NCBI GenBank assembly: GCA_948146395.1
Contig: OX411551.1
Span: 48,440,854 to 48,504,853, forward strand
Reading direction: 5' to 3'
DNA: 64,000 nt
Origin: Fragum whitleyi
Lineage: Eukaryota; Mollusca; Bivalvia; Cardiida; Cardiidae
Shown piece by piece: positions 30,324-40,526 of this stretch. The first letter of the stretch is position 1, and each line of letters begins with the position of its first letter. The position numbers and the translations under genes are program-made. The notes beneath the pieces are model-generated. The model was not told the DNA's origin. It worked only from the letters and a program-made list of their open reading frames with translations, and ran no database searches.

Positions 30324-31528
30324 TTATGCTCCCCGAAGGGAGAGCATATAGCCGCCACTTTGTCTGTCCGTCCGTCTGTCCGTCCATCCCCACCTATTTC
30401 TCCATAACCCTTGGGCCAAATCAAATGAAACTTACCATGTGAACTTCCTATGATATAGTGTTGATGCATCTGTGACGGTTTTTGGATTTGAGGCCTTGTC
30501 ACGGGAAAAGGGGACTTAAGGTAAAAACTAGTTTTTCCAAAATTTCTCCTAGTCTAACAGTCAGAATTTAGTGAAATTTCATATTTGAGTAGCAAATTAG
30601 ATGCCCTTTACTAGAAACTATTTGAAATTAACATAAAAAAAAAAAAATATCATGGAAAAAGGGGGCTAAATGTATGTTACCTTTACGCTAGCGCGTAAAA
30701 TACAGTTATTCTTTCATTTCTCCTAGTCTCATGCTCAGAATTTGATGAAATTTCACATTTCAGTAGCAAATCAGATGCCCTATACCATAAAGTATTTGAA
30801 ATTTGTGTCTAAAAATATGTCATGCAAAAAGGGGGGTTAATGTTTGTTACCTTTATGTTTGCTGTATAAGATAACACCTTATTTGAGTCCTTGCAATCTG
30901 ACCACAGAGCATATCTCCTAAAGTATAATAGCTATCAACTTGAAACCTTACAGGTGGAAAGATCTTATGGAGGAGAAGTGCAGTGCACAAGAACTACAAC
31001 TCTTGCTTGCATAATTTTGGAGTTATTGCCCTTTGTTATTTTTGATACTTAGATTATGTGTGGAGCATATCTCCTAAAGTATAATAGCTATCAACTTGAA
31101 ACTTTATGGGTGAATAGATCTCATAGAGGAGAAGTGCAGTGTACAAGAACTGCAACTCTTGCTTGCATAATTTTGGAGTTATTGCCCTTTGTTATTTTTG
31201 ATACTTAGATTTTGTGTGGAGCATATCTCCTAAAGTATAATAGCTATCAACTTGAATCTTTATGGGTGGATAGATCTCATGGAGGAGAAGTGCAATACAC
31301 CTGAACTACAACTCTTGCTTGCATAATTTTGGAGTAATTGCCCTTTGTTATTTTTATTACTTAGATTTTATAGGAGGCAAATCTTTGACAGTACATAGAA
31401 TCTTTTATCTATAAGGCTTCAGTTTACTATCAAGCTTTCTTGGTGGGGGATGTCCAACATGGCTCTTGTTTTTGTGACAATGCCTTATTCGGGGAGCATA
31501 ATCTGTCTCTGACGGCTCTTGTTTTTTG
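30324..31528 (+). mobile_element. HTE-3 element with 156 bp monomers
   Basis: Head hairpin ATGCTCCCC-GAA-GGGAGAGCAT, then GTCTGTCCGTCCGTCTG. GAGCATATCTCCTAAAG recurs at 30907, 31063 and 31219, spaced 156 bp. The monomer text (AGTGCAGTGCACAAGAAC, TTATTGCCCTTTGTTATT) matches the HTE-2 array. The end is CGGGGAGCATAATCTGTCTCTGACGGCTCTTGTTTT. Confidence 0.88.
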
Positions 31529-31990
31529 TTTTTTTTACTACAATACTCTTTATTCAAAACCACGTATGGTATAAACATTCAATATGGTTACAGAAGATAA
31601 GATCAAAAACAGTTATGTTGGATCGAGATAAGATAAATGAAGGAAAAAAGGTATTTTATCTAGAACAAAGTTGATCTAATGGGAAACCAGATGATTGAGT
31701 AAATTTTTCTTTTATTTACTGTAAATGATTATTCAGATGGTGTCGATTGATTTCGGATAATTAGTTCATGATAATTTGGTGTGCATTTGGTTTCCTTATT
31801 AGGCTGTGATTCCGCTATTTGGTCGCAAATTGGTTACAGTAGTAGTAGTAGTATTTCTTTATTGTCTCCAAATGTTGAAGAGTATATACATACAAACATT
31901 CAATGCATGAAATAACAAAATGACTTATTTAGAATTAAGAACAGTTATATACAACAAAAAGACGTTTATACATTGAGCTATTTATAGACA
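31529..31990 (-). mobile_element. Two retroposon-like 3' ends on minus strand
   Basis: Read on minus, about 31700-31529 ends GAATAAAGAGTATTGTAG followed by A-rich sequence, as in a polyadenylated insert. About 31990-31838 ends GACAATAAAGAAATAC followed by (TAC)n, as on some LINEs. No coding part is present, so the source element is unknown. Confidence 0.45.
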
Positions 31991-32335
31991 CATAGTGGTT
32001 GCGTATACGTGTATGCGTGTTTCTATTTTTCGTGTGCGAGTGCATGCGTTTGTGAGTGCGTGCGTGTGTGCATGTGTGTGTTGTTAAAAGGTGCGATGCG
32101 CGGTATTTGAGGTCGCTGGTGGATACCCAACCTTGTCGAAAAGAAAACCAAGGAGGGAAGTAAACGACCTTTATATCATTTAGAAGTGATAATATCTCTG
32201 TGTATCCTTAAAGATAAAGGAATCTATGATGAAAGTATGTCATGAAATGTGATATATCTACACGCATGGTTAAGTGGTGGATGAGCGTGTGTGTGTGCGT
32301 GCATATGTGCGTGTGTGTGTTTGTGTGTGTGCGTT
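31990..32335. repeat. Alternating purine-pyrimidine GT/GC tracts
   Basis: 31995-32085 and 32285-32335 are rich in TGTGTGCGTGCG-type alternation, which can adopt Z-DNA. They give low-complexity His/Thr frames on the minus strand that are not genes. Confidence 0.6.
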
Positions 32336-33230
32336 GTTACCTGAGTCTGAACCAGCGAGCTTGCGTGCTTGTGAAAGTGTTTTCCTTCTGTAACTTTTTG
32401 ACTTAAATTAAAACAACAGAAATGATTAATGTCATTGTTTGCCATATTGGCTGTATCCCTGTTTTTCCCGACCTTATTCGAAACGAAAAAAATATGCTGG
32501 AAACTGGGGAAAATGCATTTTACAAACTACATTATTATGGTTATGAATATTTTTCTAGTACTCCATGTATAACAGATACTCTACTAGGGGTCGATATTAT
32601 CTATATTAAATAAAAGTAGAATAAATCAGAATTTGAATGTTGACTGCCTTTTCATCTGGACCAGTCAGAGAATTTTGTCGTCAGTTAATAGGTTAAATAT
32701 CCGTTAAATACACAATCATATCGTTAAAGCAAACTGATTTCAATGAGTACCTATTACACGGGGTGTAATAATGCAGATTTTCACGCAGATAAAAGATTAA
32801 ACACAAACCTCCAGATAACATTGTGTTGAAAGAAGAAATGTCTTATTATAAGCAATTTCTTAACTTTCCACGCTTTCTTCTACAAAAGGCAAAGATTTTA
32901 GAGTTGATTGACTAAAAATTACTGTCTTTTACTTCTATGAAATTGGACAAGTCTAAATTGTTGTCATTTGATAATGGGTTTAGACGAGATATCACAAATC
33001 CTGTTCACTTGTCCAATTATTCACTGCCCTGGCTTAGGTCTACGAGGAATATTTTACGAGGAATATTTTACTCGCTGATAAGTATAAGTTTACAGTATGT
33101 ATGGGGTTCAACACAGTTACATGTATTTTGTGTTAAATTGTTCTTCAGCATACTACTTATCATTCAGCCATAGCCTGGAAACACTTGCGAAAATGACTTT
33201 TGACAACTACGGAATGCAAGTTAGATATCC
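32336..33230. other. Intergenic, nothing recognised
   Basis: AT-rich DNA with open frames up to 78 codons but no domain, no splice context and no repeat termini I can identify. Confidence 0.4.
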
Positions 33231-33234
33231 CAGA

Positions 33235-33865
33235 AATTGAACATACCATACTTTCTCTAATAAAAGTGCCCCGTCTTCCGCTCAAAGTAGCTCAACACTA
33301 CAAGTTTTTACATTGAAAAACCACCTTTGTTAATAGAAAATGCCTAGTTTTGTAGTCTTTTGTGAGACGTCTTCTCTCATTCGAAGTTAATTTCCTCTAA
33401 ACAATCATTAATTTTCTCTAAAAAGTCTTTTGAGGGGTAAAAACTTGTTCAAATGAAGATGTTCAAAGGCTTGTAACAAGTAATTACTTCTTTTCCACGA
33501 TGTTTCTCCATAATGAAGATTTACAAACTCCTAACTTCAAACTTTGACTCCTTCATTTCATAACCTTGGAGTCCATTGAACCTACAGAAGTTAGTCTTAA
33601 TCCCTGAATTCTCAGTTATGTTGAAAGAAAATGCCTAGATTTGTAGTATTTGCGAGCCTTCTCTGATTTGAGGTTAGTTTCCTCTAAACAATCATCTACA
33701 TGATTGTTTTGAGGAAAGTAAACCTCAAATTAAAGGGAAAAAAGCCTAAAGGACACCAATTTATTGAATATATTTTACATAACAAAGAGTTCTAAATAAA
33801 AGCTCCCTGTCAATGTTTTGTATAGCTTTTGGGGGCGATTATTAGGTAAAATACCCTAGAACCAC
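33235..33865. mobile_element. MITE-H, partly duplicated copy
   Basis: Termini CCATACTTTCTCTAATAAAAG and CGATTATTAGGTAAAATACC. The inner segment GAAAATGCCTAG-TTTGTAGT...TTTCCTCTAAACAATCAT occurs twice (about 33338 and 33628). The second is followed by the family palindrome AACAATCAT-CTAC-ATGATTGTT. Full copies lie at 44565-44880 and 56733-57030. Confidence 0.65.
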
Positions 33866-34104
33866 AGGATTGAGAGCCAAGGTTGTTACAGATTGAGCTA
33901 ACCTTGCCTTGGCTTGTCGATTAAAAGTAACACTTGGTTTACAACAAATCTTTTAATAACATTAAAAATGATTTAAGTACAAACCTCAAAATATAAATAT
34001 ATAAATTATACAGTACACAAAATTATATTAAGATCATTGCCTAACGATCCACTATTTGAATGTTTTGTTTACCAAACGCTTAAATGAAAAAATTATTGTT
34101 TTGA

Positions 34105-34109
34105 AAGAG

Positions 34110-34143
<34 letters not shown>

Positions 34144-34259
34144 TAAGAGCGATCTCTCGATAAGGCAAAGGTTTAGTTTGGTTAAGTTTTCGGACGGACA
34201 GACAGACGGACATGAGTAAAACAATATGCCCCCGATCTCTCGATACGGGGGCATAAAAA
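34105..34259 (-). mobile_element. HTE-1 element, minimal copy with monomer almost deleted
   Basis: On minus: hairpin GCCCCCG-TATCGAGAGAT-CGGGGGC, tract, a short piece of monomer, then GTGTTTCACAAACACATCTTGTTC. At about 155 bp it retains both ends with hardly any array. It lies 130 bp downstream of the minus-strand NTR-like gene. Confidence 0.85.
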
Positions 34260-34316
34260 TGATTGCTTAATCAATTTCTTTTTTGTATCTAATATGACAT
34301 AAAATTGATCTATGAA

Positions 34317-34322
34317 TTTATT
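34317..34322 (-). promoter_or_regulatory. Candidate polyadenylation signal for the 34389-35252 gene
   Basis: TTTATT on plus (AATAAA on minus), 67 bp downstream of the stop codon. Position and spacing are plausible. Confidence 0.5.
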
Positions 34323-34388
34323 GTGTCATGAAAAAATTTTGAGAGCAAGAACTTGAATTGAGCACAGTTTAAAAAATCTTTCCACAAC

Positions 34389-35252
34389 TTAGAAATTGAT
34401 AACCAGTGAACAAAACACTAAAGCTAAAATAGCACTAATACAATTAGGGTACACCCATTTAGCAGAGTTAACATCAACATACGGTGGCTGGCGATTGGGG
34501 TCATCGTCGGTGGAGCAGTCGCATGTGACACTTCCTACAGACACTGGAATCTGTCCGCAGGAGGTTACATAAGTTGACGGGATACAGACTGTCGTGTTGT
34601 CTGTCTGAGTCTGGAACAAGTTACAGTTAGTGCCATTACCAAAGTTTATACCATTGATGATACACGGAGAAAGAACATCATTTTCATCAGCTTTCAGACT
34701 CTCCTCCGTGAAAATACTTGTTCCACAGATAGGGCATCGGTTTGTGGCATTGGATGTTGCAGCTTGCCACTGTTGAATGCCACAGATCTTCGACATTGTG
34801 AAAAAGTTACTTCTAGATGGAGCATAGGTGGCGCCCAATGTTGGCATGACTTCATGATATTCATATTTACCATCAGATCGTGACCTCAGACTAACAATCA
34901 CTTCATCATCAATTCCCATGTGATCGTTTGTACCAGAACATCCATCTCTTGGAGCAACGGCTGCAATTGTAATCTCTGACGAAAGGAAGGACTTGTCTGA
35001 TTTCAATACACAATAAACTTCAAAAACTGCGTCAATGAAGAACATTGACTTGCCATCGATTGTTGCACTGGCTGCCACATGCTGTTTTGTTTTTCCGTAC
35101 ACAATAATGTCCGACAAGACGAGTCGTTCTTCCATTGTTAGATCCTGCCATGATCCAGAAATAGTGCAAGCCTCACAGCTATACCACAATGTCAGAAAAA
35201 TAGCACTTCCGTAAAATAAGTTTAACTTCATCATTTCAGTTAAATCTTTCAT
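34389..35252 (-). CDS. Secreted, anchored Cys-rich protein, NTR/TIMP-like layout (287 aa), paralogue 1
   Basis: A complete single-exon frame. The first ATG (35252) gives MKDLTEMMKLN; starting at Met7 or Met8 (35234/35231) gives a cleaner signal peptide, so the true start may be there. The hydrophobic leader ends at SCEA-C29, so the mature chain would begin with Cys, as in TIMP/NTR proteins. Beta-rich segments follow (DIIVYGKT, DAVFEVYCVLK, EITIAAVAPRDGC), then HEVMPTLGA, KICGIQQW, and a sequon before RCPICGT. About twelve cysteines are spread through the mature part. The last about 20 residues are hydrophobic with no cytosolic tail, which fits a GPI or short membrane anchor. It aligns along its length with the + strand gene at 40527-41357, about one third identical by eye. 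Function unknown; the NTR assignment is an inference from layout. Confidence 0.85.
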   Translation of the reverse strand: MKDLTEMMKLNLFYGSAIFLTLWYSCEACTISGSWQDLTMEERLVLSDIIVYGKTKQHVAASATIDGKSMFFIDAVFEVYCVLKSDKSFLSSEITIAAVAPRDGCSGTNDHMGIDDEVIVSLRSRSDGKYEYHEVMPTLGATYAPSRSNFFTMSKICGIQQWQAATSNATNRCPICGTSIFTEESLKADENDVLSPCIINGINFGNGTNCNLFQTQTDNTTVCIPSTYVTSCGQIPVSVGSVTCDCSTDDDPNRQPPYVDVNSAKWVYPNCISAILALVFCSLVINF

Positions 35253-35439
35253 CAGTGTTTTTTCAATTTTCGTTTAAATTACAAAGCCTTTAGAACCTAA
35301 ATATTTAATCTCTTTATTGTTCTGTTTATAATCCTAATCTTTCTCTTTAGAAGAAAAGAAAATCTTAATATGTTATATTTTTCACAATACCGTACTACAA
35401 TTAATTGGCAGTATACATTTTATTAGCTAGGCTGTAAAT

Positions 35440-35895
35440 ATTTGATAAAAATGCAGTGCACAAGGACCATAACTCTACCTGGTTTATTTTTGGTGTTTTT
35501 TGCCCTATCTTGTTTTAATTGCTTTGATCTTGTCCGGAGCATATATCTACAAGCTATGATCATGAAACTGCATGGGCAGATAGATCTCATAAAGGGGAAG
35601 TGCAGTGCACAAGAACCATAACTCTACCAAGCTTATTGAGCTATTACCCTATGTTTTTCATACAAGGATCTTGTCGGGGCATATCTCTAAAAGTATACAA
35701 GCAATGATCACAAAACTTCATTAATGATGGCTAAGCTCGAAACAGTTGTAACTCCCTATAAACATATAGGGAGTTACAACTGTTTCGCGCTGAGCCATCA
35801 TATTTTGTAGATAGATCTCATCAAGAGGAAGTGCAGTGCACAAGAATCATAACTCTACCTGGCTTATTTTTGGAGTATTGCCCTTAATGTGATGC
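35440..35895 (+). mobile_element. HTE-2/3-type monomers without head, interrupted by MITE-A
   Basis: Three decayed 156 bp-type units (GTGCAGTGCACAAGAACCATAA, GATCTTGTCCGGAGCATAT, ATGATCATGAAACTGCATGG). The third is split at about 35722 by a palindromic MITE-A and resumes at 35803 with TTTTGTAGATAGATCTCATC. Confidence 0.7.
35722..35802. mobile_element. MITE-A nested in HTE monomer
   Basis: ATGATGGCTAAGCTCGAAAC and GTTTCGCGCTGAGCCATCAT flank CAGTTGTAACTCCCTATA-AACA-TATAGGGAGTTACAACTG. The monomer text on both sides is otherwise continuous. Confidence 0.85.
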
Positions 35896-35964
35896 ATTAT
35901 TTTTGAAAATATAACTTCAAAACTGTTATTCTTTATAAAAGAAATTCAGGTATTATAAACTTAT

Positions 35965-36258
35965 GTACATATATAATATGTACTTAGTGTTTTGTATGAA
36001 AAAAAAATGTAACAAGGTTTGGCGGAATTTATAATTGTCAAGGCTCTTCTGAGAGAATAATCAATTACCACAACCAAGTTAGATATATTTTCATACAATA
36101 CACTAAGTACGTATCATATTAATCTTATAACCTTGTTTTCGTCAATGTTTCTAACAGAAATGCAATTTTCTAAAAATAACCGCAATATGCCATTGTTCTA
36201 AAAATATCGATGTGATATAATAAGAAATAATATATGGGATGTTATCACAGGGTTATAA
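35965..36258 (+). mobile_element. MITE-C copy
   Basis: TGTACTTAGTGTTTTGTATG and the inverse ATACAATACACTAAGTACGTA form the palindromic half. The following 36120-36258 matches, in inverse orientation, 24832-24980 (TATATGGGATGTTATCACAGGG). Confidence 0.75.
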
Positions 36259-37339
36259 TTTGTATACTTAAAAGATAAATGGTGATCTTTGTCTTTCTCC
36301 TACCAAAGCAGAAATAATTCAGGGCTCAGGTTTACAAGGCTTTTAGACCTGTTAGGTAGAAACTTTAAACTGGCCCCTCCAATCTATATCTAACTGACAG
36401 TTGAAAACATTGTGAAATTGACAATCAATGTGATCAAAATCATTCAATATCACTCACTCAGTGCTCCATTTATTCATTCCAAACACTCAACCAAATAGGT
36501 AAAAAAAAGCTCTGAAAACATTAGAAATTATTTCAAAATCCTTCAAACTGATAAACATTTAATTCTAATCGATCAAATTATTCTACGTCTTTATTGGCAT
36601 GTGTGGATATTATAGTGTCTGATTGGTCGGGAAAGACAAACAAACTGAAAATTGAGTATTTCTCTATTTCAGGGAGGTAATAAACATTTCTAATTATGTT
36701 CATCTTTAACAAAATTAGCAATATTGGAGTACCTCCATTAAATTTCACTCAAAACTCGCTCCATACACACATTCAGTTTCATGGTGTCAATTTCACGAGG
36801 TTTTTAACTGTAAGAGCAAGCCTGTACATTTCCCAAGAAAACCTTTAAAACCCAAAAATAGCCTGTAATTATTACTCAAATCCTTTATAACTGCTTTGAC
36901 TGGTTTCCATGATAACATTAAGCAAGAAACAGAATTTGTTCTGGATTGTCCCTTCTTTTTATGTAGTTTTAAACTGAATGCCAATGCAACCAGTATATGA
37001 AATAAAGAGAAAAAAAGGTTTGAACATAGGTTTAATAAAGAAATGTGAACTACAACGAAAAATAGCCATTATTTACTCTTCATTATTTTTTCATGTTCCT
37101 TGATTAAAGCTGTAGTGATGAGCTTTTAAAATTACAATGTCAATGTGCAATATTTAAAGCCCTGGGTACTAAGGGTTAACTAGATTGTGTTACATTGTAT
37201 TTAAGATCAGAAATTAAAGCTCAAAAGATTAATACAGATTAAAATCAATAGTTCACATTCAGTATTAAACATTTCACTAATAAAGCAGTAGTTTTTAATC
37301 ACCAGTATCGCAAATTTTGAAGAACTAGGAATATGTCAC
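36259..37339. other. Spacer between the divergent paralogues, nothing recognised
   Basis: AT-rich, with no domain-bearing frame, RNA gene or clear repeat terminus. Short frames up to 63 codons are uninformative. Confidence 0.4.
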
Positions 37340-37590
37340 AGAAATGAGTCCTTCCCCTGTTTATTTTTACCTATGATCTATTTGATCTTCGACCTTATCT
37401 GGACAACCTCTTCACATGACACTATCGGTAGTTCTCATCCAGGGGATATCTGTGCCAAGTTATTTTAAAATCCATCAATAAATGCAGAAGTTTTTCTCCC
37501 GACAACAATGGGACATACACACACACACACACTCATACAGACAGAGATAACTCTATATACCTATTGCCACTTCATGGAAGGGGCATAAAA
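37340..37590 (-). mobile_element. HTE remnant on minus strand
   Basis: On minus it starts TTTTTATGCCCCTTCCATGAAG, with a TCTGTCTGTATG tract and a monomer-like block (GGTCGAAGATCAAATAGATC). A (CA)n run at 37517-37531 is embedded. No 3' terminus is clear. Confidence 0.5.
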
Positions 37591-37764
37591 AAGAAAAAAA
37601 AAAAAATAACATGATAGTCTATAATTGCTCATCTGAATTCTAATTTTGATTGTAAAATTTGCCACTATCTAAGACTATAAAGACAAACACTGTCCAGGAT
37701 GATGAACTTATATAAAGCCAGCACTTAGAGGAGATTCAAAAAGTGCTTGCTTTAATTTCAGACT

Positions 37765-38010
37765 CATTTCAGGTTCAGAAACATTTTATGATCATTTTTT
37801 ATGCAAGTCAAAAATTAAAGTTGCTTCTACAATAGAAATTAGATATGGAATTCTATCACACCCCATCTCATTGAAATCAGCTTCTAAATACAGTTCCAAT
37901 GAGATAATGCAAGGCAGAATCTAACAATGAATGCAAACACCGGGTACGATTTGTGATTTTGACTTACGATTAAATTTTCAGTAAGAAGTTTAGTAAAATA
38001 GGCCCCAGGT
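37765..38010. mobile_element. MITE-M copy
   Basis: Decayed left end; AAGTCAAAAATTAAAGTTGC and the inverse pairing with TTTGACTTACGATTAAATTTTC; right end AGTAAAATAGGCCCCAGG. The central GATAATGCAAGGCAGAATCTAAC is typical of the family. Confidence 0.65.
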
Positions 38011-38130
38011 TCATTTCTACTCTTTTTATCAGATACAAATGCCAAAAAGGATATAATAAGCAACAGCTGAGGATCGGACCTTTATCTGTAACTTCAACAC
38101 TTTTCAAGTGATAATTCTTAATAATTTGAT

Positions 38131-38203
38131 GCCTCAGTGTGAAACAGTTGTAACTGTCTATATGATTATAGGCAGTTACAACTGTTTTGCACAGAGCCAT
38201 CGA
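38131..38203. mobile_element. MITE-A copy
   Basis: GATGCCTCAGTGTGAAACAG and CTGTTTTGCACAGAGCCATC flank TTGTAACTGTCTATA-TGAT-TATAGGCAGTTACAA. Confidence 0.8.
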
Positions 38204-38530
38204 CATGTCTTTATTTTGCTTGAAGGTTCCTCTCCACAAAATACATCATCCAAGGTCATTGCCATCTGTCAAGGTTAAATTTATTACAAATTGCTGTCTC
38301 TAGTGTTTTTACGAGCACATCTTCTTTTGTCCCTGCTGTCAAACAACAACAACAACACAAAAATAGGCTGGCCAATCAAAACACTCATTTTTACTGGGAT
38401 CTCCATTGACCTGCATCATTTTCTGCTATTTTGATTTTAACATTTCTATTAATCAGAGACATATATGCATAACAACTACACCTTGAGGAAGCTGTAGTTA
38501 CCTCATTAGATTTCCCACTATTGATTTTTT

Positions 38531-39546
38531 ATTAGCTCCACTGGCTGAAAGCCACTGGGGCTATTGTCATGGCGTTGTGTCCGTCGTGCGTCCGGTCGTA
38601 AACTTTTTCTTTAAAAATCTTCTCCTCAGAAACTACTAGATGAATTTCAACCAAACTTCACAGGAATGATCCTTGGGTGACCCTCTTTCAAAGTTGTTCA
38701 AGAAATTTTGATCCAATGAAAAACATGGATTTAATGGGCGTGGCTAATTTCCAAATATGGTAAAAAGTGAATTTTCTCAGATTCTAATCAATGGATACCA
38801 ATTAAATTTTACATGAATGATCCTTGGGTGACCCTTTATCAGTCTACAAAAAAACATTGTGATCGGATGGAAAATATGCATTTTATGGGCGGAGGTCATT
38901 TCTCTATATGTTATATAGTGGAAACTTTGTAAATCATTTTCTCAGAATGTAACTGATGGATATCAACCAAATTTCACTGGGATGATCCTTGAGTGACCTT
39001 TTATCAGTCTACAATAAATCATTGTGATCAGATGGAAAATAAGCATTTTATGGGCGGAGGTCATTTCTCTATATGTTATATAGTGGAAACTTTGAAAATC
39101 ATTTTCTCAGAATCTATTGTTTGGATTCCAACCAAATTTCACTGGAATGATCCTTGAGTGACCCTTTATCAATCTACCAAAAATTGTTGTGATCAGATGG
39201 AAAATATGCATTTTATGGACGGAGGTCATTTCTCTATATGTTATATAGTGGCAACTTTGAGTATCATTTTCTCAGAATCTAATTTTTGGATATCAACCAA
39301 ATTTCACTGGAATGATCCTTGAGTGACCATTATCAGTCTACCAAAAATTATTGTGATTGGATGGAAAATATGTATTTTATGGGCGGAGGTCATTTCTCTA
39401 TATGTTATACAGTTGAAACCTTGAAAATCATTTTCAACATCAGTAGAACCCAAAATATGTAAAATTCTAGTCAAAACTTTTATTGCTTTTACAAGAATTT
39501 CAAGCCTGTGGAGCAACTCAAGCCATTCATGGCTTTCTAGTTTCAA
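38531..39546 (+). mobile_element. HTE-5 element, second copy with monomers of about 165 bp
   Basis: Head hairpin AGCTCCACTGGC-TGAAA-GCCACTGGGGCT, then GTCCGTCGTGCGTCC. ATGATCCTTG landmarks are at 38667, 38818, 38983, 39148 and 39313, mostly 165 bp apart. The monomers have drifted from the 22329 copy. The end is AAGCCTGTGGAGCAACTC, hairpin GCCATTCATGGC and TTTCTAGTTT. Confidence 0.85.
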
Positions 39547-40194
39547 GTTTGTGGCTATACATATAACATCTAAGGGGGAGTATTGTGACGGAGGCCAAAG
39601 GACAGAGCCTGAAATTCCACTTATTGATTAGACAACCTGAGATCCCTGGTAAATTTCTAAGCCAAGCTTCTGTGAGATTTTATAATGAGAAAAACTGTAA
39701 GTATCAAGAATTAGAATGGAGAAAAATTTGGGAGTCACAATAATTCCTGTAGATTGTTAGTTTTATTCAGCATGAAGACAAGCAAGAACTCCTCATGCAA
39801 ACTCTCAGCTGCAGGTGCTGGATAGTGAATGATTCTAGGTTGAAAAGGGATACAATTCTTACAAAAATAGTCCTGGAGTTATTCCCCTTAATAGTATAAA
39901 TTGCTATTAAGATGGTAAATGCACACACCAAGTTTTAAGTCAATTCTTGATGTATTAACAAATATGATCAAGCTAAAATTATTTTTCTTAGTTCACAAAA
40001 ATTATTCAAGAAATATCAGAACATAAAAAGATATTTCTTATTACACACACAAAAAAAAATATTATTAAGCTTGATTTATTTAAGACCTTGTCCTTCTGAA
40101 TTTTAATTAATTTTGTTTCAAACAAATTGCAAAGTTTGGAGACATTTCAACCCATCTTCCTCAAGTTTCCCAGCAATAATTTTAAGTATGGAGC
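39547..40194. other. Intergenic, nothing recognised
   Basis: No gene or repeat terminus seen. It contains TTGTGACGGAGGCCAAAGGACAG near 39589 but no related copy in the window. Confidence 0.4.
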
Positions 40195-40262
40195 AGGCAG
40201 TGTAAGCTAAGATCAGACTGCACATCTGTGCAGACTGATCTTAGTCTACAGTCTGCCAAACC
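40195..40262. mobile_element. MITE-K core fragment
   Basis: AAGATCAGACTGCACATCTGTGCAGACTGATCTTAG is the family's internal hairpin. The termini are too decayed to call. Confidence 0.5.
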
Positions 40263-40526
40263 TTTGTGTACTGCAGGAATATGATATTTACAGCATAGGA
40301 AGTGTTAAGAGCCTAATGAGGAAAAGTTTAAGGACAGATTAAGGTCAACAGATTTACTTAAAATTAAAACTTGTGAAAATAAGTTCAAAGTTGAAGGGAT
40401 TAAACTAATTTTACATAAAAGTTTTAAATATTATTAGAAGTTATTGTAAATTGGGACAAATTGTTCTAGTTACATTATTTTCTTTTCTTTTTTTTAATTT
40501 TCAAAATCTGGACATACTAAAAGAAA

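Noticed and set aside
32224..32445. His-rich protein on minus strand
   Set aside because: The frame translates a GT/GC microsatellite and has no other support.
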